DNA from: Parapristionchus giblindavisi | Lineage: Eukaryota; Nematoda; Chromadorea; Rhabditida; Diplogasteridae | DNA: 64,000 nucleotides | Assembly: GCA_943737045.1 (NCBI GenBank) | Contig: CALSFV010000048.1 | Location: forward strand, 558,001-622,000 | Direction: 5' to 3' | In this document: positions 1-11,225 of the stretch, piece after piece | How the letters are laid out: every line of letters starts with the position of its first letter | How positions within the stretch are numbered: the first letter of the stretch is position 1 | Made by a program: the position numbers and the translations under genes | The notes under the pieces: model-generated | Told to the model about the DNA's origin: nothing | Databases searched by the model: none | The model's input: the letters and a program-made list of their open reading frames with translations, nothing else

Positions 1-2091
1 TGATAAAGCACGCAAAAAGCTATACTCCACAAAGCAACAAATTTGTTTCAAATTTTGTCGTTTTGATATGATAAATTTAAAATATGTAGTGTGCATACAG
101 AGCAACATCTTCACATATTCATACAGTACTACGCAACAGACCACACGCATTCCACTTTATAGGAGTTACAACAGTAGTTTTATTTTTACTTTTTCTCTGT
201 ATGCATAGTGAAGAAAAATAGGAACCTGATATCTGTGTGAAATCACATAGTGGTTTATTTTTTAATACCGGGCAGTTAATGGGGTGATGCTATAAGCACG
301 AAATTTCTACGAATCAATTATTTATACCGCATGGCCGGTTCTTTTTAAATAAACTTGTCACAATATTTCACCGGGTATTCAGTCATCCAGGCTTGCAGGT
401 TCTCAAACATCAAATTAGGTTTCAAATCTAATTCAGTAACGTTAGGAGCTAATCGCCATAGAATTGAATTCAAAACGAGTCGCCCGAGTTTTCACGGTGC
501 CTATTTAGTCACTGATGATCATCTATCAATATCTATCAATAATACAAACAATAGCATCATCTTTCAATAATAATACAATAATAATAGTGTAACATACTGT
601 TATTCACAGCATCGAGTCGTTATTGTAATTTGTTTTACTCTAGATATGGATAAATATACATATAGTGTTACCACTTGATATGAATAAAGCATTAGTATTA
701 GGATAAATATACTATTATAATATAAGCAATAGTATGATCATATGCGATGCTTTTTCAACCCAGGTGATTTTTTTTGCAACGAACGCCATTAATACCCATA
801 GAGAAATGTACATAACCGATTGGGAGCAACTTACAGAGAGAACATCTCGTATATTCAATCCAATAGTGTGACCCATTAAATTTCTATGACAAAAGCGCAT
901 AACTGTCCAAAAAAAACAATATATTACTATAAATCTTTAAAATATTATCAAAAAGATTCAGAATTTGCGTGATTTCTCGATAATCGCCACATAGTTTGAA
1001 AAGAACGTTGTAAGCTACGTAAAAATTATGCCTGTGAAATTACATGAGAAGTGGTTTAATTTTCTTTAAATTACTTGATAGTATGTCGGGTGACGTTATA
1101 AATACCAATTTCTATGGATCAATGATTTCTACTGGGTCGACGGTTTTTGAAACAAAATGACACAATATTTCACCGGGCACTCAAACATCCAGGCTTGCAG
1201 GCATCTAATTAGCTTTCACATCTAATTCTATCACGTTAGGAGCTAATCGCGCTAGAATTGGATTCAAAACGAGATGCCGGAGTCATACGTGGGCAACCTT
1301 AGCCGCTAGAAAATAAAATGGGGTGGGTGGGACGCAAAAATTTCATGTTTGGGCGAATTTTTTCTTAATCATTTTCATTTTTGAGCGAATTTTTGCCTAG
1401 ATCGGGTGCCAAAACCGGGTAGGTTCTTGCCGCTTGCGACAATGCCGCCCACGTATGACCTGAGTTTTCAGGGTATCTATTTAGTCACTGATGATGCATC
1501 AACTATCAATAATAATACAATAATAATAATAGTGCCATACTGTTATTCAAAGCATCACTGTACGAGTTGTAATTTTATTTTGTTTTACTCTAGATATGGA
1601 TAAATATATTATAATAATATACGCAATAGTATGATCGTACGCGATCCTTTTTCAACCTGGTGATTTCTTGTAACGAGCGCTATTAATACCCCATAGAGAA
1701 ATGAACATAATCGATCTCAAGTAGCTCGCCTACACACAGAGAAAAGAGGTGTTATCCACAGCACATAAGACCTGTGAAGTGTTATATTTAACACTTTTTG
1801 AGCTATTTTAACACCCAAAAAGTGTCAAATATAACACTTCACAGGTCTTATGTGCTGTGGATAACACCTCTTTTCTCTGTGTGTAGCTGTCCAAAAAACA
1901 ATATATTACTATAAATGTCTCAAAAAGATTCAGAATTTGCCTGATTTCTCGATAATCGCCACATACGTCACCATAGTTCGAAAGGTACGTTGCAAGCTAC
2001 GAAGCCTGACCGCATTTTGAGATTTTTTAATGAAAACCAGACCGCATTTCTCAAATCTGTAACGTAGCCATTCGACCTACGTACGTCCCTG
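1..2091. other. Duplicated CK2 beta intron DNA, no gene of its own
   Basis: Positions 1-160 are almost identical to 5211-5370 (intron 10 of copy B). The rest (about 300-2090) is a patchwork that recurs at 7680-9290 and 12640-13900, i.e. the exon 7/8 intron of the other CK2 beta copies. Shared marks are the CACCGGGTATTCAG segment and the AATAATAAT stretches near a TACTCTAG motif. Short ORFs here are not conserved between copies in a coding fashion. Confidence 0.75.
1733..1883. mobile_element. Palindromic TA-flanked MITE
   Basis: Two arms starting ACACACAGAGAAAAGAGG fold back on each other almost perfectly around a short AT-rich centre, and the element is flanked by TA on both sides (1731-1732, 1884-1885). 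The sister intron (about 8700-9090) lacks it. A diverged second copy is at about 32665-32805 between the torsin gene and its downstream neighbour. Size, TA flank and lack of coding sequence fit a Tc1/mariner-mobilised MITE. Confidence 0.85.
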
Positions 2092-2103
2092 ATGACAACT
2101 CAC

Positions 2104-4032
2104 CAATGGGTAGCATCGATTGATTCTCGCAGTAGACGCGAGGGCACGTCCCAAAGTCGTGATCACGCCACTGAAAATAAAAATAAAAGTAATAATAATA
2201 ACGATAATAATAATAAAGCATTTTCATGTTCTGCCCAAGACAAGAATTCTACCATATACAACAAAAATACATAGTGCCGTTCACATTAACGTATACCAAC
2301 GAGCAATACCGTCAAAAACGTGATTCAAACTTCGAAAATTCGCTGTAGGAGTCATTTAATAAAGATAGGTGCATACCGTCAAAACGAAAAAAAGTGAAAC
2401 ATTTGTCAAAATTTTTGAAAAATTTTGACAAAAGTTCACAAGATTTTGAAACATTTGAATCATGATATCTAAACGCGGTTGCTAGTTTTTTATTAGATAA
2501 TGGGGTATTTGATCATCTCTGGGCTTGCCTAATTGATATGTGAAGAAAACGATTTAAATAAATCACTGTGAACGCTGTTTTGTGAAACTGGTATACGGTA
2601 GGATTTTCTACAGTATACCACTTTTGCAGCCTGATCTTTGCCAAGATCCAAACAGTGCAAATTCGCTATAGGATGTTAGGTAATGCTAGATATATCCATT
2701 ATTAGACGAAAAAAGCTCGATGGCAGCAGTTTTACAGTAAGATTCTACAGTATGCTACAGTATACCAATTCTGCTCCGGAGCGTTCCCGATTAATTTTTT
2801 CACTTTTGTCGTGCATAACTGCATTGGGCAAACACATCCACAATAAAAAACCTTAGATAATACATCATCAAGATCGTGAAAAATGCTGAAACAGGGAATC
2901 TTGTGAACTTTTGTCAAAAATTTTCAAAAATTTTGACAAATGTTTCACTTTTTTTCGTTTTGACGGTAATTTGGCGAAGAAATCCCGATTGGAGCACATT
3001 TACAGCAAGGTTCTACAGATTGCTACAGTACAGCAATTTTGATATACAGCGCACGCAATTTTTACAGCGAAAAATGCTTTAAAAAATAGGCGGCGCTCTA
3101 TGAAGTTTTGCCAAATTTGTCACAAATATTTCACATTTTTCTTGTTTTGACAGCACAGTGTATCTACCATACATTTTCGGTGCCCACAATGAATTATTTT
3201 TATACAGTGGGGCGATTTTTAAAAAATCGTTATTTTTCGCATAAATTGTAACCTTTTACATAAAAATGAGCTTTATATAGTAGGTCGACCTTGAAAATGA
3301 GTCGTATATAGTGAGTCATTCCTCACACAGTGAGGGCATGCAAAAGTATGGTATCCACCGATAACAATTCCCACCCACTCACCTTGTCAACCATTTGCGA
3401 GATGCCGCTGCTGGTGAGGATGTAACGAGCGTGAATCAGACCGTACCTGAGAATAGGTATTGATAACCTATATTGATTGGGATTTATTTATTTATTTATC
3501 GTTCTAAAATTAAGTTCAACAGTTCGATGCTAACATATTCCAATACTATTGTAAAATAGTTAGAACAGAGTTGGACACAACACAAAATATGATTTGACTG
3601 TTGAAGAAACAATCTAGTGAAACCTTGCAAAATCACACATACAAGATGTCACATTCCCGTTTCACCAAGTACAGAAGACAAACGAAGTACAAGATCGTAC
3701 CGATATTTCTATAATTGGCACTAAAAAAAACAAAAAGACTCACAGCATCTCCGCTGCCTGCTCGACCAGATCGGAATTGGACGGATTGTCCTCTAGCTCG
3801 TCTTCTAGTAATAATTAATAATAATATTATTAAATTAAATCTCGTGATAATCACGTATAATAATATCCTAGATACGTCAATAAATAGGTATGCGTAATAG
3901 AGATATAATACTCGAATTAAGGGATCCACCAGTGATGTTCACCAGTCACTAGAACTTAACTGAGGAATGAAACATGCACTCACCGGGTTCGAGATCGAGA
4001 ATCATGTCGAGTGCCTGACGGTACTTCGGCAC
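2104..4032 (-). pseudogene. CK2 beta partial tandem copy C (exons 4-7)
   Basis: Third partial copy. Exon 4 (4032-3984), exon 5 (3804-3744), exon 6 (3446-3383) and exon 7 (2170-2104) all keep length, phase and GT..AG sites. Exon 6 reads YILTSSG where CK2 beta has YILTNRG. Exons 8-10 are not found to the left, although positions 1-160 match the copy B intron 10 (5211-5370), so exon 11 or more copies may lie outside the window. Introns of B and C are much closer to each other than to A (for example the shared exon 7 start TGGCGTGATC against TGGCGCGACC in A), so the B/C duplication is the younger one. Coding ability alone is unlikely because both gene ends are missing. Confidence 0.8.
2376..2966. 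mobile_element. 591-bp TIR element with TA duplication
   Basis: Ends CCGTCAAAACGAAAAAAAGT and its inverse, with about 75 bp of inverted homology, flanked by TA at 2374-2375 and 2967-2968. Copy B carries the uninterrupted empty site at about 9575 (GGTGCATAATTTGGCG), which proves insertion with TA duplication after B and C separated. No transposase is visible, so it is a non-autonomous Tc1/mariner-type element. Confidence 0.88.
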
Positions 4033-4417
4033 CTACAACAGTTAATTAAATTAATAATAATAATAATAGATGTACAAGTAAAGATTTGCATGAAATTTAA
4101 ATGTAATTTAACTTCAATATCACACACACACTGTTTACATATTATTCTTTATATTGTATATTTTTTCTCAATTTACAGTAAGTAGATAAAAAAGCTGTCA
4201 TATGATGTCGTAAATATTCGGGTCACAGTTGCCTCTAAACTCAAAATTAGACGGGGTCCGCTTTAAAATTATATGAAGATGTATTCGCATTGATTTACGG
4301 CCGGTCCCACCTATTTTTCATAAAATTTTGAAAATAGGGTTAAACCATAGGTCGAAAGTATGTTACAAAGTGCCAAGCCTGACCGGTTTTGAGCCAATAA
4401 TTTCACATGCACTCACC

Positions 4418-4440
4418 GGATTCGAGATCGAGAATCATGT
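4418..4440 (-). pseudogene. Extra truncated CK2 beta exon 4 fragment
   Basis: A second short remnant of exon 4, reading MILDLES followed by an intact GTGAGT donor, lies about 400 bp upstream of the complete exon 4 of copy C. It has the same 5' truncation point as exon 4 of copy B (the homology stops at the same MILDLE codons), so it marks the repeat junction between copies B and C. The sequence in between (about 4190-4400) contains part of the CATAGGTCGAA repeat family. Confidence 0.75.
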
Positions 4441-5366
4441 CGCACAATACATATCCGTACATTTTCGGTTGTTGTTGGGTGAATTTTCAAAACATGATCG
4501 ATTTAGAAAAATTCGTTATTTTTCGTTTAAATTGTTCTCTTTCGCACAAAAGTATGAGCCGTATGCAGTGGGTCATATTTTGATTATGATTGTATGCAAT
4601 GTATGTACTCCATCCAAGTATACTGTATAAGCAATCCAGCTCATTTTTATCGCAACCAGTCAATCAATCAATATCAGATACAAAACTTGAAATCTTTAAC
4701 ACACAAATGAGAAATGGTGGTGTAGTGGTGTATGAGGGAGGTGGTGGACTGATAATCATCGGAATGAGAGTGGTGTGGTGTGGGGAGTGCGTGTTGTGTC
4801 GTCGACGAATTACAAAATACACTTGCAATGAAAAGATGGAAAATGTTGGAAGAGGATGGGAGAATAGCATAAAGATGGTAAAGAGAAGGAAAGGATGTGG
4901 TGACAGTCTCAGGACCGGGAAATGCGAGCTAGCGAGGACGGAACCGTAACATAGTCAGCGACAGAGCCGGGGAATACTGTAGAGCCGGCAATTCGTTCGG
5001 GCCAAAGGTCTCGCGTGACATACTGAACAATTGAGCAGCGCTTGCCGCAAGGGCCGCCCTGAGCCTCTCCTTCTCTTCGTCCCTGAAAAGATTCACTCAT
5101 ATTTACCAGTAACATGGGTGCAAACTAGAAATGAGCAGGATACACCTTGGGTGCTAACTACAATATCTTGGGGCCGAATCATAAACTACATGGCGCACTT
5201 TAATTTTTGATGATAAAGCACGCAAAAAGCTATACTCCACAAAGCAACAAATTTGTTTCAAATTTTGTCGTTTTGATATGATAAATTAAAAATATGTAGT
5301 GTGCATACAGAGCAATATCTTCACATATTCATACAGAACTACGCAACAGACCACACGCATTCCGTA

Positions 5367-5570
5367 TCAACCTAGTATGGGGGGCAAACCTCTCACTGAA
5401 GGGACGTCAACCTAGCATGGGGGGCAAACCTCTCACTGAAGGGACGTCAACCTAGTATGCGGGGCAAACCTCTCTCACTGAAGGGACGTCAACCTAGTAT
5501 GGTGGGCAAACCTTTCACTGAAGGGACGTCAACCTAGTATGGGGGGGGGGGGCAAACCTCTCACTGAAGG
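5367..5570. repeat. ~40-bp minisatellite over the exon 10 splice donor (copy B)
   Basis: Five head-to-tail units with the core CCTAGTATGGGGGGCAAACC followed by TCTCACTGAAGGGACGTCAA. On the minus strand each unit carries CTTCA then GTGAGAGG, the last exon 10 codons and splice donor of CK2 beta. The intact gene (copy A, 11620-11650) has one unit only. The copy nearest the exon (5560-5570) is the real boundary. Confidence 0.88.
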
Positions 5571-5911
5571 GAAGTCGCTCCGACCGCCGTAGCTGTGGCC
5601 GCATTGGCGCCTGGCGCCGCTCCACCGCCCGCGCCAGTTGGATGCTGCGCGTACTGCAGAGTGTACGCGGTCGGATGAATCTTGAAGCCGTAGAGTCTGC
5701 AAGTGGAGGCATAAATTACATAGAGAACAGTGCCCGGTCATTTGACTCAAAACCTGTCAGTTTTCAGTTTCAACGCGCTTATTCAAAAGGAGATTCTGAC
5801 GCGAATTCCATTAACTTTGCTCTAGCCTCACAAGTCGTCAGTAACGAGAGACAAATAGTCCTTATAAGGAGTACTTCCATCTTTCTCGAGGTCTTCTTCG
5901 TTCGTTTCAAC

Positions 5912-6033
5912 CATTGGTCGAAAAATATGTTGCAAAGTACCAAGCCTGACCTCATTTTGGGCCAAAATTTGCCAAAAATCGAAAAACCTGACCGCATTTT
6001 GAAAACTGATAACCTGGCTATTCGACCTATGGT
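5912..6033. mobile_element. CATAGGTCGAA short TIR repeat family
   Basis: Element of ~120 bp with ends like CATAGGTCGAAAAGTATGTT and TTCGACCTATG, around the phrase AAGCCTGACCGCATTTTGAG. Other copies: about 1978-2076 and 9176-9290 (paralogous positions next to exon 7 of copies C and B), a partial one at 4348-4395, and 61164-61280 in the far right repeat region. No coding content. Confidence 0.75.
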
Positions 6034-6469
6034 TCAAATTTATATTTTGCTATGAATAACAACACGCCCTTTTACAAAATCACCTCTGCAGTGATCAAAG
6101 ATCAAAGATCATAGATCACACTCACTTGGGCAGGAAGCACACGTTGGGCTTGCGCGGACGATACTCGGGATGGACGAAGAAGAGCATGTGCGGGAAGCCG
6201 GTGTCGAAGTACGCACTGTAAAATATGCAGAGGTTACGATAGCCTACGGTGGGTTACGGTAACCACATAGTTGAGGTTACGGTAACACAAAAAAATACAT
6301 CTCCATGATGATATATTTTCAAATGAAATTCAAAACAAGACATGACCACGCAAATTTTTCTTTTTCATTTCTAACCCCTTGAATCCATGTTTCAGATTTA
6401 ACACAAATAACGATCGAATAGAGAAACAGTGATAGCATTGGAAAACTGCCATAGTGATTGCGATTGTGA

Positions 6470-6648
6470 TCATAAGTGGGCAACCATTGCCGCTGGAAAT
6501 TAAAATCGGGCGGGCGGTACACAAAATTTGGAAAAAAAATTTTGGCTAAATCGTTTTCATTTTGAGCGAATTTAGGTTAAATCGGGTGGGTCGGGTGCCA
6601 AAACCGGGTGGGTTTTTTCCACTAGAGGCAATGCCGCCCACGTATGAT
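6470..6648. mobile_element. CATACGTGGGC MITE family
   Basis: Imperfect terminal inverted repeats beginning CATACGTGGGC with GCCGCTGG just inside, with a G-rich middle (GGTGCCAAAACCGGGTGGG). Related copies lie at about 1287-1457 and 7826-7986, all three inside CK2 beta intron DNA. Non-coding. Confidence 0.75.
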
Positions 6649-6889
6649 CGTGATAATAGGAAAAGATCGGGAAAAGAGTGTGTGTACCCGTCAGTGTGCT
6701 GGTGCTTGCTAGATCTGGGCAGGTAGACGCCGCAGCAGCGTGGGCAGTACAGCTTCACCATCGCCTCGCCGGGCACGTCCGATAGACCTGAGGGTGATCA
6801 ACGATTATCAATGATCAGAGGATCGGAGAACGAATGATCAGAGAAAAACGTTCTTAAACACCACAACCCACATCTGTACATAAGACATG

Positions 6890-7145
6890 TGGTGAGGTCT
6901 ATTAAAGATGGAGACCCACGAATATTTTTCGTAATAAGACTGTTCGGATAGAATGATAGAGATTCATCACACGAATCGAAAGACATATCTGATATTAATT
7001 CCCGATATGTTTAAAGCTCACTATGCGCATTGAAAGTATAACTTTCAAGGCATGTAGAGGGTGCCCATCGGATTCGCATTCTTTACTCTCTCATTTTCTC
7101 ATTATCCCTTACGCCAATTACCATATAATATAAACAATAGCCAAC
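6890..7145. repeat. Dispersed repeat, undisrupted copy
   Basis: The same ~250 bp occurs in reverse orientation at 33843-35105, where a 1021-bp palindromic element interrupts it at 33996-35016. Matching marks are GACTGTTCGG, CGAAAGACATAT and CTATGCGCATTGAAAGT. This copy therefore serves as an empty site for that element. Confidence 0.8.
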
Positions 7146-7307
7146 ATGCTTATCGTGGCGGGAGTCAGTCATGCCAACTCATGTGTTCCCTTCTTTAAAG
7201 AGACAGTAATCCCTCTACTTTTCAGTGTTTGAATTCCCGCAATTGTTCCCCAACGCGATAACTCTGCCACAGATATAGGAAATAATGACAAAAATCATTA
7301 GCAATTG

Positions 7308-7369
7308 TCAGGACTCGAACCCGCTCGATCGTTACTTCAACTATCACTTACCATTAGACTATGGGTGTC
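7308..7369 (-). other. tRNA-like sequence (probably a relic or SINE head)
   Basis: Reverse strand contains an A-box-like TAGTCTAATGGTA and, ~35 nt later, a B-box GGTTCGAGTCC inside a paired T arm. The acceptor stem pairs poorly, so I do not call it a working tRNA. It lies inside the long intron between exons 8 and 7 of copy B. Confidence 0.4.
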
Positions 7370-8718
7370 AGTTGAAGGTTCTGTTATAAGGCGTGGGATA
7401 AGGCTTGATGGGATCTGTATATGGCGATTTGCATATAGCAAGCTAAATTATCGGTGTGACATGCAAAACTAGTATGCAAAATTACTTTTCAATCAATGTC
7501 AGGCAACACATCGCATGTCGTGTCAGAGTTATCGTTGTAAGACGCCAATTTTAGATTCGCGGGAATTCAAAACTGATTTTCCGGACTTTGTTTTTTTCCA
7601 AGGGGGCTACTCTCCCTTTAAATACTTTTTGTGTTGTATTTAGCAATTTATAGGTGTGACTTTTTCTCAACAGCAGTTTTTTTAAACTTTTTCTCTGTAT
7701 GCATAGGGACAAAAAATAGGAATCTGCTACCTGTGTGAAATATCAGTGGTTTTTTTTTAAATTACCGGGTGGTTAATGTGGTGATGCTATAAGTACGAAA
7801 TATCTACAAATGAATGATTTCTACCATACGTGGGCGGGCATTGCTGCTGGAAATGAGATTCGGGGGGTCGAACGCAAAAATCGGGGGTCGGAGGCAAAAA
7901 ATGGAGCATTTATACGTCATTTTGAGAGTTTTTTTTTGGAAAATCGAGAGGGTATTGCCGCTAGCGGCAGTGGTGTCCACGTATGATTTCTACCGGTTAG
8001 CAAGGTTTTAAAATTTAAAAAAATGTCACAATATTTCACCGGGTATTCAGTCATCCAGGCTTGCAGGTTCTCATAACTGGGCCACGTGTTGCTTGGGAAA
8101 GGAATGCAAGGGCGAGATGAGGTATCTAATAGATATCTCTGCCATTGGATCCTTGAAATTTCACCTATGGAATTGCTCTTTTTCAAAATCGATTTTCGGT
8201 CCTTAGGAAGTCCGTGGCGACAAAACGAAAAGACCAAAAAGTCTTAGAATTTTGTCCTCTTTCCAACCATATACATTTTGTTAGATTTTCCGACACACGA
8301 CCAAGTTCCCTTCCCTTATCAGACATCTAATTAGGTTTCAAATCTAATTCAGTAACGTTAGGAGCTAATCGCGATAGAATTGAATTCAAAACGAGTCGCC
8401 CGAGTTTTCACGGTGCCTATTTAGTCACTGATGATCATCTATCAATATCTATCAATAATACAAACAATAGCATCATCCATCAATAATAATACAATAACAA
8501 TAATAATAAGAATACTGTAATACCATACTGTTATTCACAGCATCACTGTACGAGTCGTTATTGTAATTTTTTAAACTCTAGCTATGGATAAATATGTTAT
8601 AATAATATAAGCAATAGTATGATCATACGCCTTGCTTTTGAACATGGCGATTTCTTGTAACGCGCGGCATTAATACCCCATAGAGAAATGTACATAATCG
8701 ATTTCAAGTAGCTCGTTA

Positions 8719-9004
8719 ATGTGTTGTTACATTTTCAAAACGGGCGCACGCCGTCCTTCGAAATAGTGTTACATTCGGGAACGTCAACGTCAACTTTGAT
8801 TTTGAAGTATTTTGGGTCCCAAGCGGAAAACCCTTATTGTCAATTGGGATACGGTAAGAAGTTACCGTAACCATGGATCAATAATGGCTGACTTCCGTAA
8901 CCTTTTACAGTAATTTCATGATCCATCAGGGTTTTCCACTCGAGACCGAAAACACTTCAAATTTCAAGTTGACGGAGACGTTTTCCGAAACGTGAAAATG
9001 TAAC
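8719..9004. mobile_element. TIR element in copy B intron 7
   Basis: Ends TGTTACATTTTC and GAAAATGTAACA are inverted. A further imperfect inverted pair lies inside (AACCCTTATTGTCAATTGGG region, then CAGGGTTTTCCACT). The element is absent from the corresponding position of copy C (about 1720) and of copy A. No ORF of note. Confidence 0.65.
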
Positions 9005-11225
9005 ACCACATAAGAGAACATTTCGTATATTCAATCCCTTAGGCCAATAGAGTGTGTCCCATTAAATTTCTATGACAAAAGTGCATAGCTGTCCAAAAAA
9101 AACAATATATTACTATAAATGTCTCAAAAAGATTCAGAATTTGCGTGATTTCTCGATAATCGCCACATACGTCACCATAGTTCGAAAGGTACGTTGCAAG
9201 CTAAGAAGCCTGACCGCATTTTGAGATTTTTTAATGAAAACCAGACCGCATTTCTCAAATCTGTAACGTAGCCATTCGACCTACGTACGTCCCTGATGAC
9301 AACTCACCAATGGGCAGCATCGATTGATTCTCGCAGTAGACGCGAGGGCACGTCCCAAAGTCGTGATCACGCCACTGAAAATAAAAATAAAAGTAATAAT
9401 AATAATGATAATAATAATAAAGCATTTTCATGTGCTGCCCAATACAAGAATTCTACCATATACAACAAAAATACATAGTGCCGTTCACATTAACGTATAC
9501 CAACGAGCAATACCGTCAAAAACGTGATTCAAACTTCGAAAATTCGCTGTAGGAGTCATTCAATAAAGATAGGTGCATAATTTGGCGAAGAAATCCCGAT
9601 TGGAGCACATTTACAGCAAGGTTCTACAGATTGCTACAGTACAGCAATTTTGATATACAGCGCACGCAATTTTTCCACAGATATCATACATAAGTACATT
9701 AGGCAACCACATCCGCAGTACGAACCTCCGATATTAAATAATTAAGAAAGCGAAAAATGAAAAAAATAGGCGGCGCTCTATGAAGTTTTGCCAAATTTGT
9801 CACAAATATTTCACATTTTTCTTGTTTTGACAGCACAGTGTATCTACCATACATTTTCGGTGCCCACACTGAATTATTTTTATACAGTGGGGCGATTTTT
9901 AAAAAATCGTTATTTTTCGCATAAATTGTAACCTTTTACATAAAAATGAGATTTATATAGTAGGTCGACCTTGAAAATGAGTCGTATATAGTGAGTCATT
10001 CCTCACACAGTGAGGGTATGCAAAAGTATGGTATCCACCGATAACAATTCCCACCCACTCACCTTGTCAACCATTTGCGAGATGCCGCTGTTGTAACGAG
10101 CGTGGATGAGGATGTAACGAGCGTGGATGAGACCTGAGGAATAGGTATTGATAACCTATATTGATTGGGATTTATTTATTTATTTATCGTTCTAAAATTA
10201 AGTTCAACAGTTCGATGCTAACATATTCCAATACTATTGTAAAATAGTTAGAACAGAGTTGGACACAACACAAAATATGATTTGACTGTTGAAGAAACAA
10301 TCTAGTGAAACCTTGCAAAATCACACATACAAGATGTCACATTCCCGTTTCACCAAGTGCATAACACAAACGAAGTACAAGATCGTACCGATATTTCTAT
10401 AGTTGGCACTAAAAAAAACAAAAAGACTCACAGCATCTCCGCTGCCTGCTCGACCAGATCGGAATTGGACGGATTGTCCTCTAGCTTGTCTTATAGTAAT
10501 AATTAATAATAATATTATTAAATTAAATCTCGTGATAATCACGTATAATAATATCCTAGATACGTCAATAAATAGGTATGCGTAATAGAGATATAATACA
10601 CGAATTAAGGGATCCACCAGTGATGTTCACCAGTCACTAGAACTTAACTGAGGAATGAAACATGCACTCCCCGGGTTCTAGATCGAGAATCATGTAGCAC
10701 AATACATATCCACACATTTTCGGTTGTTTATATATTGGGTCGATTTAAAAAAAATTGTTATTTTTCGTTTAAATTGTTCTCTTTCGCACAAAAATGAGCC
10801 GTATACAGTGGGTCATATTATGACTATGATTGTGCAATGTATGTATTCATCCAAGTAACTGTATAAGCAATCCAGCTCATTTTTATCGCGACCAGTCAAT
10901 CAATCAATATCAGATACAAAACTTGAAATCTTTAACACACAAATAAGAAATGGTGGTGTAGTGGTGTATGAGGGAGGTGGTGGACTGATAATCATCGGAA
11001 TGAGAGTGGTGTGGTGTGGGGAGTGCGTGTTGTGTCGTCGACGAATTACAAAATACACTTGCAATGAAAAGATGGAACATGTTGGAAGAGGATGGAGAAT
11101 AGCATAAATATGGTAAAGAGAAGGAAAGGATGTGGTGATAGAGTCTCAGGACCGGGAAATGCGAGCTAGCGAGGACGGAACCGTAAAATAGTCAGCCACA
11201 GAGCCGGAGGATACTGTAGAGCCGG

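Larger units (their letters stand above)
4929..10695 (-). pseudogene. CK2 beta partial tandem copy B (exons 4-11)
   Basis: Second partial copy of the CK2 beta gene, same strand, directly downstream of copy A. Exon 4 is cut to its last ~24 nt (10695-10672) and its donor GT reads GG. Exon 5 (10492-10432) has lost the acceptor AG (CTAG became CTAT). Exon 6 (about 10135-10074) lacks 5 nt at its start and repeats the codons for HARYI in place of the TNR segment, so its frame is broken. Exons 7 (9374-9308), 8 (6787-6688), 9 (6215-6126) and 10 (5696-5565) are intact with good splice sites. Exon 9 changes the very conserved FGTGFP to FDTGFP. In exon 11 (5082 downward) the TAG stop has become TTG, which moves the stop to 4931-4929 and would add about 20 residues. 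No exon 1-3 copy and no promoter are visible. Most likely decaying, but intact exons 7-10 could still be spliced to upstream exons of copy A. Confidence 0.85.
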
